In this document: positions 1 to 8,071 of the stretch, piece by piece
How positions within the stretch are numbered: the stretch's first letter is position 1
Layout: each line of letters begins with the position of its first letter
Notes under the pieces: generated by a model
What the model saw: only the letters and a program-made list of their open reading frames with translations
Told to the model about the DNA's origin: nothing
Databases searched by the model: none
Source of the DNA: CAYRMV01 sp964425255
Lineage (GTDB): Bacteria > Bacteroidota > Bacteroidia > Flavobacteriales_D > Crocinitomicaceae
Length of the DNA: 58,896 bases
Direction of reading: 5' to 3'
Assembly (NCBI GenBank): GCA_964425255.1
Contig: CAYRMV010000005.1
Coordinates: forward strand, 1 to 58,896
Program-made: the position numbers and the translations under genes

Positions 1-858
1 GATTGCCGTACCAGTACACGAAGATGCACTTGGTTGTATACAAGTGGAATTACAACTTCCAGGAGTTAACGTAGTAGAACCTTGATTCACTTCCCACGAA
101 CCACCATCAGGAAATCTTCTTAAACTTTGTCCCCAACTATTGGGTAAAGCACCCGTGTTATAAACATTATTTTTTCTGTTAGCTGGAATTTGATTATAAG
201 TTGGAAGTGTTCCATTAAATGAGCAAGTAGCAACTGTTGTAACACAAGGATTATTCCCTAAACTGCCCGGATTACTTCCCCAAGAAACCGCATCTTGCGG
301 CACACCAGTTGCATCATAAAAAGCAAACCAAGAACCGGCATTAGGGAACCATAAACGATTACCTCCACCAATACATGTATTAGGAGTAGTAACAACAATT
401 TCTATGGTATTTCCACCATTAGCTACCAACAAAGAAGGATCAACAGGAGTGGCATTTTGACCTCGCAACAACAAGAATCCGCTTGCAGGTATAACCGTGC
501 CAGGAGGAATAGTATATCCACCTGGATAACCTAAAATTCCATCTACAGCATAATTACCAAGGTAAAAACAAGAAACATCAATTGGCTCACAAAGATTTGG
601 ATTGTATAATTCGATCCATTCCCCACACCGAGCATTGGCATTACAATTAGGTTCCCAAAGTGATCCATCAAAAGAAGTCGGCGACATCATCATTTCATTA
701 ATCAAAATCGAAGGCCCCTGATAATCACATCCTGAACCATTACAATTGGTGTTAGGTGTCGTTTGAAATGTTGCAGAAAGTTGAGCAATTGCCTGTTGTG
801 TAAACAAACAAATAACAAGCACAAAAGATGCTTTTTTGAGATTGTGTAGTAGTACCAT
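1..858 (-). CDS. Secreted lamin-tail-domain (LTD) protein, C-terminus outside window
   Basis: The frame is open from ATG (858-856) to the window edge, 286 codons without a stop, so the 3' part is missing. The N-terminus is a signal peptide of about 25 residues ending in AIAQ. A lamin tail domain follows: an ILINEMMMSP-type opening, then EWIELYNP and a strand pattern typical of LTD beta-sandwiches. The protein is rich in Cys, Asn, Gly and Pro, as is usual for large extracellular Bacteroidota proteins. Such proteins commonly end in a T9SS sorting domain, but that end is not in the window. The gene lies downstream of the sucB terminator. The LTD assignment is fairly sure; the biological role (surface adhesion, matrix or a DNA-associated role) is unknown. 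Confidence 0.75.
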   Translation of the reverse strand, partial: MVLLHNLKKASFVLVICLFTQQAIAQLSATFQTTPNTNCNGSGCDYQGPSILINEMMMSPTSFDGSLWEPNCNANARCGEWIELYNPNLCEPIDVSCFYLGNYAVDGILGYPGGYTIPPGTVIPASGFLLLRGQNATPVDPSLLVANGGNTIEIVVTTPNTCIGGGNRLWFPNAGSWFAFYDATGVPQDAVSWGSNPGSLGNNPCVTTVATCSFNGTLPTYNQIPANRKNNVYNTGALPNSWGQSLRRFPDGGSWEVNQGSTTLTPGSCNSTCIQPSASSCTGTAI

Positions 859-987
859 TTTCAAGTTGATATTGTTTTTCTCGTAGTAATACAATTATAG
901 ACATATTTTACATCAAAAACGTTGCATTTCACAAGGAAAAAAGTCCGTTCATCACAAAAATAGCTTCGAAAATGATGGTAAAATAAA

Positions 988-1012
988 AAAGGAGCACAAA
1001 ACGCACTCCTTT
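988..1012 (-). terminator. Intrinsic terminator of the sucA-sucB operon
   Basis: A 7-bp stem (AAAGGAG paired with CTCCTTT) around an 11-base loop is followed, reading the minus strand, by a T-rich run (TTTTTTATTTT). It begins 24 bases past the sucB stop. Confidence 0.8.
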
Positions 1013-1035
1013 ATAACTTTCTTATATCAAACAAT

Positions 1036-2298
1036 TTACAATCCCAACAAAACTTGAACAGGATCTTTTCCTCCAAAAATCATTTTTTCTGGGTTTTCAA
1101 TCATTTCTTTTACTTTCACCAAGAAACCAACAGATTCACGTCCGTCAATAATTCGGTGATCATAGGAAAGAGCTAAATACATCATAGGGCGAATCTCCAC
1201 TTTCCCATCAATAGCAACTGGTCTATCAACAATGTTATGCATTCCAAGAATTGCAGATTGCGGAGGATTGATTATCGGAGTAGACATCATCGAACCAAAA
1301 ACACCACCGTTTGTGATTGTGAAAGTCCCGCCAGTCATATCATCTGGTGTAATTTTTCCATCACGTGCTTTAATCGCCAAACGTTTGATTTCTTTTTCGA
1401 TTTCAGCTAAAGTCATTTGTTCTGCGTTTCGAACTACTGGTACCATCAAGCCTTTCGGTGAAGAAACTGCGATGCCAATATCAGCATAGTTATGATAAAT
1501 CACTTCATTTCCATCAATTTGAGCATTAACAGCTGGGAACAAATTCAATGCTTCCGTTACAGCTTTAGTAAAGAAAGACATAAATCCAAGGTTGATATCG
1601 TGATTTTTAGCAAAAGCATCTTTGTATTTTGCACGAATATCCATGATCGGTTTCATGTCCACTTCGTTAAACGTCGTTAACATCGCTGTTTCGTTTTTCA
1701 CAGAAACCAAACGCTCTGCAATTTTACGACGAAGCATCGACATTTTTTCACGACTTTGCTCGCGAGTTCCACCCCAACCTTGTACATTATTTGCATCAAT
1801 TCCAGCGGAAAGAGCATCTAACACATCTTGTTTTGTGATACGGCCATCCTTTCCAGTACCTTTTACCTTATTTGCAGGCACATTGTTTTCAGCAATGATT
1901 TTCGCCGCTGCTGGAGAAGGTGTTCCTGCTGCATACGATGCTTTTTCATTTACAGGATTTGGACTTGGAACAGGAGTTGGCGCAGGAGCGGCTTTTTCAG
2001 CAACTGGCGCAGGAGCCTCTTCTTTAGCTGGTGCTGGTGCAGAACCCGCTGGACGAGCCGCTGATGTATCAATCAAACAAACCACTTGTCCAACTGCAAC
2101 AACATCTCCCTCACCCGCTTTAAGTGTGATAATACCGCTTTCTTCAGCTGGCAACTCTAGAGTTGCTTTGTCTGAATCAACTTCAGCAATTGCCTGATCT
2201 TTTTCTACGTAATCTCCATCAGACACTAACCACGTTGCGATTTCTACTTCTGAAATCGATTCTCCCGGGCTAGGAACTTTCATTTCTAATATTGCCAT
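1036..2298 (-). CDS. sucB: 2-oxoglutarate dehydrogenase E2, dihydrolipoyl succinyltransferase
   Basis: E2 core of the 2-oxoglutarate dehydrogenase complex; it transfers the succinyl group from lipoyl-lysine to CoA in the TCA cycle (cytoplasm). The 420-residue protein has an N-terminal lipoyl domain (about 1-78) with Lys44 in DSDKATLEL as the expected lipoylation site, an Ala/Pro-rich linker (about 80-120), and a small E3/E1-binding domain (about 122-165). The catalytic domain ends with the HxxxD motif (His381, Asp385 in DHRIIDGRE). The length is normal. It follows sucA by 25 bases and is closed by a terminator, so E1 and E2 form a two-gene operon; the E3 gene is not in the window. The SucB assignment over a pyruvate or branched-chain E2 rests on the adjacent sucA. 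Confidence 0.95.
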   Translation of the reverse strand: MAILEMKVPSPGESISEVEIATWLVSDGDYVEKDQAIAEVDSDKATLELPAEESGIITLKAGEGDVVAVGQVVCLIDTSAARPAGSAPAPAKEEAPAPVAEKAAPAPTPVPSPNPVNEKASYAAGTPSPAAAKIIAENNVPANKVKGTGKDGRITKQDVLDALSAGIDANNVQGWGGTREQSREKMSMLRRKIAERLVSVKNETAMLTTFNEVDMKPIMDIRAKYKDAFAKNHDINLGFMSFFTKAVTEALNLFPAVNAQIDGNEVIYHNYADIGIAVSSPKGLMVPVVRNAEQMTLAEIEKEIKRLAIKARDGKITPDDMTGGTFTITNGGVFGSMMSTPIINPPQSAILGMHNIVDRPVAIDGKVEIRPMMYLALSYDHRIIDGRESVGFLVKVKEMIENPEKMIFGGKDPVQVLLGL

Positions 2299-2323
2299 CT
2301 CTTTTATTTGACTGGATTAATTA

Positions 2324-5047
2324 TTATGCTTTGACAGTTGCGTATGCAAAAAGACTATCAAACAATACTTTTAAACGTTTTTCATGTAATTTTTTCGACC
2401 CTTCGGCAGCAGCAGCCGATGATTTACGGCAAATTCCAATTAATGGTATATGACGTAAATTCATTGCCATATAAGTCCAAGCACCCATATTTTCTGGTTC
2501 TTCTTGAGCCCAAAGGATATTTTTCGCATTCGGATAAGATGCTAACACTGCCTCAATTTGATTTTTAGGCATCGGATAAAGTTGTTCAACACGAACAAAA
2601 GCCATGTTTTCAACTCCCATTTCAGCAGCTTTTTCAGAAATTTCATAGTAGAATTTCCCTGAACAAAGCACCACTGTGTCTACTGATTGCTTATTTGCAC
2701 GCACGTCGTCAATCACTTCTTGGAAGCGACCAGTTGCCATTTCATCTAATGTTGAAACAGCACTTGGGTAACGCAACAACATTTTAGGTGAGAATACTAC
2801 CAATGGTTTACGGAATTCTCGCTTCATTTGTCTACGCAACAAGTGAAAATGATTCGCTGGTGTAGTTGAGTTTACCACTTGAATATTGTAATCGGCACAT
2901 TGTTGCAAAAAGCGCTCTAAACGTGCACTGGAATGCTCTGCACCTTGTCCTTCATAACCATGAGGTAACAACATAACCAAACCACTTTGAGTAGACCATT
3001 TGTCTTCACCCGCAGTGATAAACTGATCCACCATAATTTGAGCTCCATTAAAGAAATCCCCAAACTGCGCTTCCCAAATCGTTAATCCACTTGGCGTTGC
3101 TAATGAATATCCATATTCAAATCCAAGTACGCCATATTCAGACAACAATGAATTGTAAATCGAGAAAGGTGCTTGATCCGAAGTCAAATTATTTAATGTA
3201 ACAACCTCTTCTTCTGTATCTTCCGTTTTTACAACCGCATGACGGTGAGAGAACGTTCCGCGCTCCACATCCTGACCAGAAATACGAACGGGATGACCTT
3301 CAGCTAACAACGTTGCATACGCCAACATTTCAGCAGAACCCCAATCTAATTTATCACCTTCAATTGCATTTAATCGGTCCTCGAAAATTTTTGCAATTTT
3401 TCGGAAATATTTTTTGCCCTCAGGAAGTGTTGCCAATTTACGTCCTAAGTCAAGTAAAGTAGCTTTATCTACGCCCGTTTCTGGTGATTGTTCAAAGTCT
3501 GCTGGAGTTGAATGACGATATCCTTCCCACGCTTTTTTCAAGAAATCCCAAACAATTGCTTTTTCATTTTGACGTGCCGTATCGAATTGACCTTCGAGGT
3601 ATTCGTTGTATTCATTTTCAATCGCCTTCGCTTGTTCCAACGTGATAGAACCTTCTGCCAAAAGTTGCTTTAAGTAAATATCTTTCGGATTCGGATGCTT
3701 CGCAATGATGTTGTATAAATTCGGTTGGGTGAATTTAGGCTCATCTCCTTCGTTGTGACCATATTTACGGTAACACAATAAATCGATAAAAATATCTTGA
3801 TTAAACTCTTGTCTGTACTCAATCGCGATTTCAAATGCTTGAAGAACCGCTTCTACATCATCCCCATTCACATGGAAAACAGGAGAAAGTGTGGTTTTTG
3901 CTACATCCGTACAATAGGTTGAAGAGCGAGCATCCAAATAATTGGTTGTAAATCCAACTTGGTTATTTACAACCACATGAACAGTCCCCCCGACACGGTA
4001 GCCATCCAACTGCGCCATTTGTACTACTTCATATACAATTCCTTGACCAGCAACTGCTGCATCACCATGAATCATGACAGTACACATTTTGTTTTCGTCC
4101 TTCAATTGCAAATCCACTTTTGAACGCGCAATTCCTTGAACAACGGGATCAACTGCTTCTAAGTGAGATGGATTTGGAGCAAGAGTTAGACCTACTTTCT
4201 TACCATTTCTGGCAATAATTTCAGTTGTATATCCTTGGTGATATTTCACGTCACCATCAAAATCTTCGGTATAATCAAATTCTTTTCCTTCAAATTCAGA
4301 AAAGATATCTTGCGGACGTTTTTCAAAAATATTGGTCAAGGTATTCAAACGACCACGGTGAGCCATTCCCATAACAAAATACTCAATTCCTAATTCCGCT
4401 CCCTTCTGAATCAGGGTATCCAAAGCAGGAATTAAAGCTTCACCACCCTCCACAGAGAATCGCTTTTGTCCTACATATTTTTTACCCAAAAAAGACTCAA
4501 AACTAGAAGCTTGATTTAGTTTCTTGAAAACCTCCACTTTGCGAGCTGCATCAAATTTTGGTCGGTTTTTTAATTCTATGCGATTTTTAAACCACTCAAT
4601 GCGTTTAGGATCCCGCATGTAAGTATACTCAATACCAATTGATTGGCAATATGTCTCCTCTAAATGAGCAATGATATCACGCAAAGTTGCCTGACCAATT
4701 CCCACTTCTGCACCCGATTGGAAAACAACATCTAAATCGGATTGATCCAACCCAAAATTCGCCAATTCTAAAGTCGGTTCGTATTTTCTACGTTCGCGAA
4801 CAGGATTTGTTTTGGTGAATAAGTGTCCGCGTGAACGATACCCATTAATCAAATTGATTACTTTAAACTCTTTTTGAAAATTCTCTGGAATTTCACCTCC
4901 ATCCTCAAAATTGGTTCTGGCGAAATCAAATCCTTCAAAGAATTTTTGCCACCCGATATCAACACTCTGATTATCTTTTAGATATGATTGGTATAAATGG
5001 TCGATAGCAGTGACATCTGCATTCCCTACGTATGTTACTTTGTCCAT
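2324..5047 (-). CDS. sucA: 2-oxoglutarate dehydrogenase E1 component
   Basis: Thiamine-diphosphate-dependent decarboxylase that starts the 2-oxoglutarate dehydrogenase reaction. The 907-residue length is standard for SucA/OdhA. The N-terminal peripheral segment has the YxxYLKDNQSVD-type start. Visible motifs include AHRGRLN, the ThDP/Mg region HGDAAVAGQG, and GHNEGDEP, followed by the transketolase-like C-terminal half with PHGYEGQGAEHSSAR. No separate acyltransferase domain is fused, unlike the actinobacterial form. ATG at 5047 is chosen because the upstream frame contains no E1-like residues. A candidate -7 box and a 14-bp palindrome lie just upstream. Confidence 0.96.
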   Translation of the reverse strand: MDKVTYVGNADVTAIDHLYQSYLKDNQSVDIGWQKFFEGFDFARTNFEDGGEIPENFQKEFKVINLINGYRSRGHLFTKTNPVRERRKYEPTLELANFGLDQSDLDVVFQSGAEVGIGQATLRDIIAHLEETYCQSIGIEYTYMRDPKRIEWFKNRIELKNRPKFDAARKVEVFKKLNQASSFESFLGKKYVGQKRFSVEGGEALIPALDTLIQKGAELGIEYFVMGMAHRGRLNTLTNIFEKRPQDIFSEFEGKEFDYTEDFDGDVKYHQGYTTEIIARNGKKVGLTLAPNPSHLEAVDPVVQGIARSKVDLQLKDENKMCTVMIHGDAAVAGQGIVYEVVQMAQLDGYRVGGTVHVVVNNQVGFTTNYLDARSSTYCTDVAKTTLSPVFHVNGDDVEAVLQAFEIAIEYRQEFNQDIFIDLLCYRKYGHNEGDEPKFTQPNLYNIIAKHPNPKDIYLKQLLAEGSITLEQAKAIENEYNEYLEGQFDTARQNEKAIVWDFLKKAWEGYRHSTPADFEQSPETGVDKATLLDLGRKLATLPEGKKYFRKIAKIFEDRLNAIEGDKLDWGSAEMLAYATLLAEGHPVRISGQDVERGTFSHRHAVVKTEDTEEEVVTLNNLTSDQAPFSIYNSLLSEYGVLGFEYGYSLATPSGLTIWEAQFGDFFNGAQIMVDQFITAGEDKWSTQSGLVMLLPHGYEGQGAEHSSARLERFLQQCADYNIQVVNSTTPANHFHLLRRQMKREFRKPLVVFSPKMLLRYPSAVSTLDEMATGRFQEVIDDVRANKQSVDTVVLCSGKFYYEISEKAAEMGVENMAFVRVEQLYPMPKNQIEAVLASYPNAKNILWAQEEPENMGAWTYMAMNLRHIPLIGICRKSSAAAAEGSKKLHEKRLKVLFDSLFAYATVKA

Positions 5048-5052
5048 GTTTT

Positions 5053-5066
5053 TTAATGCGCATTAA
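5053..5066. promoter_or_regulatory. Perfect 14-bp palindrome before sucA (operator candidate)
   Basis: TTAATGCGCATTAA is its own reverse complement. It sits 6-19 bases before the sucA start codon and just downstream of a possible -7 box, where a repressor could block transcription. No regulator is identified. Confidence 0.4.
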
Positions 5067-5074
5067 TGGAAATG

Positions 5075-5082
5075 CGAAATTA
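5075..5082 (-). promoter_or_regulatory. Candidate -7 box for sucA
   Basis: On the minus strand the sequence reads TAATTTCG, one mismatch from the Bacteroidota TAnnTTTG consensus. It lies 28 bases before the sucA ATG. No -33 element is seen at the right spacing. Confidence 0.3.
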
Positions 5083-5185
5083 AGACTTTTATAGCAGTTG
5101 AGGGGAAAAATCAAGTAGTTTTTTGTGAAATTTTTGTGTTTTTTTAATAAAATTCGAACATTGAAGTGAAAGTGTAAATCTACAA

Positions 5186-5524
5186 TCACCAATTTAAACT
5201 TCTTAAATACACTTTTTGCGCCTCTCTTTTGATAATGAGCCAAGCAAGTTCTCGCAGGGAATCCTTGTCTGCTTTCACTAAAAATTGCTGATACGTTTTT
5301 TCAGAAAGATCAATCGTATAAATAAGTGACATCCATTGATTGGCGTTTTTTTCTAAAATCAGACCGATCAGGTGCATCACCTCATCCAAAATAGCATCCG
5401 CATCCCAAGCAAATTCACTAAAATCAACAGGAAAATCAAATCCATGTTGTGCAAAGTCTTTCACCAATTGTCTTTGTGTTTTAAGACGAAAATCGCTATC
5501 TGAAAATCCAATTATATTTTGCAT
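5186..5524 (-). CDS. Small conserved-looking hypothetical protein
   Basis: I do not recognise this 112-residue protein. It is predicted soluble and mostly helical, with no signal peptide, and mixes acidic and aromatic residues (for example WDADAILDEVMH). The start is fixed by a TAATG junction: its ATG shares a base with the stop of the upstream SGNH-like gene, so the two are translationally coupled. It is the last gene of the antiporter/MBOAT operon. The tight coupling argues that it is real and may act with the acylation proteins, but nothing in the sequence proves a role. Confidence 0.7.
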   Translation of the reverse strand: MQNIIGFSDSDFRLKTQRQLVKDFAQHGFDFPVDFSEFAWDADAILDEVMHLIGLILEKNANQWMSLIYTIDLSEKTYQQFLVKADKDSLRELAWLIIKREAQKVYLRSLNW

Positions 5525-6666
5525 TAATGTACATCATTTGGTTTATTCAAAATATGATCCGCAAACGATTCAACCGTTAAAAAAACAACTATATCTGGCT
5601 GGAATCGATCTATAATATTCTCATTTAATTTGTATTCCCATGCATCAAAAACATACATCGTTTCTGAAAATGTTTGTTGAAAGAAAGGCAACAAAGCATC
5701 ACCAAATGAATCGCGGATTACGAGGATTTTTTGCTTGTTTTTGGCTCTTGGATTCACATACCTGCACTCATAGACATACTCATACGGAAAATCAGCAGGT
5801 GCTTTAAACCCATATTTCGGCATTTCTTTCAATGGTTTTTCTTTGGTTACCACCTCAACAACTGTTTCTTTCAAACGACCTTCTAGCCCGACAAAATTGG
5901 ATAAGGACCCTGTATTTGTTTCTTTCTGAATTCGAATGACATCTTTTTCCGTTAAAACGTTCAAGTCCTTGATTTCCTTTTGAAGGTTTTCCATAATTAC
6001 TAAGTAGGAATAATAGCCCGCTAGCGAATTCCAATGATTATCATGTTTATAAAAAAGAACTCCTTTTGATTTTTTACTTTGAAGAGAATTTCCGAGATAG
6101 ATTGTCTTTCCAGGAATTTTTTGATCTAAAAACGTTTGTAATTTGACAGTCCTGTTCTGAAAATTTCGTTTTTTGTTCGGAGGCATGTGTTCTTCATAGA
6201 AATATTGTTTTATCGGTGCAATAGCCCATAATCCATGTATTTGTTTTTTCTCAAAATAGTTAAATCTTTGTTCCCAAACAGCATAGAAAGAATCTAGCTG
6301 TTCCCGACCAAATGGATAGTGACCTTCATACACTTCTTGATCTTTCATCCCCAAAAATAACCAGCCATCGTTTCCAACAATCACCTTTTTTGGATTGGGT
6401 GAGACACCCATAACATATTTCAATTTGTGAAACTCAAGTAATAAAAAAGGTCTCAAGTAAAAATTATCGTTGATGTAAGCATCCATCTCAGAGGGATATG
6501 CATCCAATCGATTGACATTCAACACAGGAAAGGATGCCTTTTTTCTATTTTCGCTCGATTGAATATCCCATTTTACCCAAGTGAAAAATTGATTCAATCC
6601 AAGAAAAAACAAGAGCCCAAGTGAAATGAATGACGAAAAATACCGAATATATTTCCTAAACTTCAT
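5524..6666 (-). CDS. AlgJ/AlgX-like SGNH (DHHW-type) O-acetyltransferase partner
   Basis: Likely periplasmic acyl-transfer enzyme partnering the MBOAT protein encoded just upstream. The start is taken at 6666 (MKFRKYIRYF), 2 bases after the MBOAT stop; this gives 380 residues beginning with one signal-anchor helix (about 10-30). A further 20 codons are open upstream but lie inside the MBOAT gene. Catalytic signatures of the AlgJ/AlgX family are visible: DNHW at about 209-212 and RDSFG with the putative nucleophile Ser320. In alginate acetylation AlgI passes acetyl groups across the membrane and AlgJ/AlgX act on the outer side. The substrate here is unknown because no polysaccharide genes are adjacent. 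Confidence 0.8.
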   Translation of the reverse strand: MKFRKYIRYFSSFISLGLLFFLGLNQFFTWVKWDIQSSENRKKASFPVLNVNRLDAYPSEMDAYINDNFYLRPFLLLEFHKLKYVMGVSPNPKKVIVGNDGWLFLGMKDQEVYEGHYPFGREQLDSFYAVWEQRFNYFEKKQIHGLWAIAPIKQYFYEEHMPPNKKRNFQNRTVKLQTFLDQKIPGKTIYLGNSLQSKKSKGVLFYKHDNHWNSLAGYYSYLVIMENLQKEIKDLNVLTEKDVIRIQKETNTGSLSNFVGLEGRLKETVVEVVTKEKPLKEMPKYGFKAPADFPYEYVYECRYVNPRAKNKQKILVIRDSFGDALLPFFQQTFSETMYVFDAWEYKLNENIIDRFQPDIVVFLTVESFADHILNKPNDVH

Positions 6667-6668
6667 AG

Positions 6669-8069
6669 CTAAAACCTGAAATAAATGAACGGATTGTAAG
6701 TGCTCCCCGCTAATTGCATCAAACAATAGTATAGCAAAACAGGCGTAAGTATATTTTGAAATAGTACAAAAATGAAATTTTCAAAAAACGACCGTTGTAA
6801 AAGAGGAAATGATTTTCGTGGTATACTGAGTAGAACAGCCAAAGCCATCACTAAAATCAGTTCAATATCCAAATAATAAATAGCATTTAAAATTGCTTTT
6901 TCATTGGAGCTAAATAACTGAGCGACGAAGCTACTTGCAGCACGAAAATCATCGATTCGGAAATAAACCCAACCAATCACCACAACCAACAATGTGTAGA
7001 AATGTTGAAAAGCACGTGGCATTTTTTCAAGTATTGTATTTCCTCCAATTCGTTCAAGAATAATAAAAAATCCATGAAATAAACCCCAAAAAATAAATGT
7101 CCATGCAGCACCATGCCAAAATCCTGTTAGAAAGAATACAAGCAACAAATTTCGGTAGGTTTTCCATTTGCCTTTTTTGTTTCCTCCCAGGGGAATGTAA
7201 ACATAATCCCGAAACCAAGTGGATAATGAGATATGCCAACGACGCCAAAAATCTTGAATACTTCTTGCTGTATAGGGAAATTGAAAATTTTCTCCGATTT
7301 CAAAGCCCAGCATTTTACCTAAACCAATGGCCATATCAGAATAACCCGAAAAATCATAAAAAATCTGGAAAGAATACGCAATAATTCCAAGCCAAGCAGC
7401 ACTTGCATCTATTAATTCAATATCTGTTTCTATCAGCTGATCAGCCAGTAAACCAAGTGGATTAGCGATTGCAACTTTTTTAAACAATCCTAAAACAAAT
7501 CGCTGCGTTCCAGTATGTATTTTTTCCCAATTTAAAACACGAACTCTTATTTGATCAATAATATCATGATATCGGATAATTGGACCTGCAATCAACTGTG
7601 GAAAAAAACTAATATAAAGCATGGTTTCATGTAACTTCAACTTGATCATGCTTGGTTTTCGATACAAATCGACCAACATCGAAATACCCTGAAAAGTATA
7701 AAATGAAATTCCGAGTGGAAGTTTGATTCCGAGTGGTTTGTAAGTAAATGATGGATCAAATTTCTTCATCAACTCCATGATATTCATGAAGAAAAAATCT
7801 ATGTATTTAAAACCAACGAGAATCGCTATATTGAAGCTCACCCCAACAACAAGCCACGATCGGTATCCAAAACGAACTTTTGATGCAAAAAAATGATTGA
7901 TTATTGAAGACAATATCAATAAAATGGACAGCGAAAACCCTCCCCATGCATAGAAGATTAAACTAGAAACTAATAAGGCAGCATTTCTCCAACGCAAGCT
8001 AGAAGGAAGCATCAAAAGCAAAACTGCAGGCAAAAAATAAAATAAAAAAGTAAAACTGCTGAATAACAT
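6669..8069 (-). CDS. MBOAT family membrane O-acyltransferase (AlgI/DltB-like)
   Basis: Polytopic membrane protein of 466 residues that probably moves an acyl (acetyl) group across the inner membrane. The N-terminus (MLFSSFTFLFYFLPAVLLL) is typical of the AlgI group. The MBOAT signature includes FSGYSDMAIG, the DFWRRWHISLSTWFRDYVYIP-type region, and the catalytic histidine in TGFWHGAAWTF. About 10-12 hydrophobic segments are present. It starts 2 bases after the antiporter stop and is followed after 2 bases by the SGNH partner, matching the common MBOAT-SGNH pair. It could acylate an exopolysaccharide, peptidoglycan or lipopolysaccharide; the sequence does not say which. Confidence 0.9.
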   Translation of the reverse strand: MLFSSFTFLFYFLPAVLLLMLPSSLRWRNAALLVSSLIFYAWGGFSLSILLILSSIINHFFASKVRFGYRSWLVVGVSFNIAILVGFKYIDFFFMNIMELMKKFDPSFTYKPLGIKLPLGISFYTFQGISMLVDLYRKPSMIKLKLHETMLYISFFPQLIAGPIIRYHDIIDQIRVRVLNWEKIHTGTQRFVLGLFKKVAIANPLGLLADQLIETDIELIDASAAWLGIIAYSFQIFYDFSGYSDMAIGLGKMLGFEIGENFQFPYTARSIQDFWRRWHISLSTWFRDYVYIPLGGNKKGKWKTYRNLLLVFFLTGFWHGAAWTFIFWGLFHGFFIILERIGGNTILEKMPRAFQHFYTLLVVVIGWVYFRIDDFRAASSFVAQLFSSNEKAILNAIYYLDIELILVMALAVLLSIPRKSFPLLQRSFFENFIFVLFQNILTPVLLYYCLMQLAGSTYNPFIYFRF

Positions 8070-8071
8070 CT

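Noticed and set aside
1622..2197. 191-codon open frame opposite sucB
   Set aside because: It is the antisense of an Ala/Pro-rich linker and catalytic region of sucB, with low-complexity composition and no domain.
4971..5243. 90-codon minus-strand frame across the sucA start
   Set aside because: Overlaps sucA in another frame and has no recognisable features; the sucA start explains the region.
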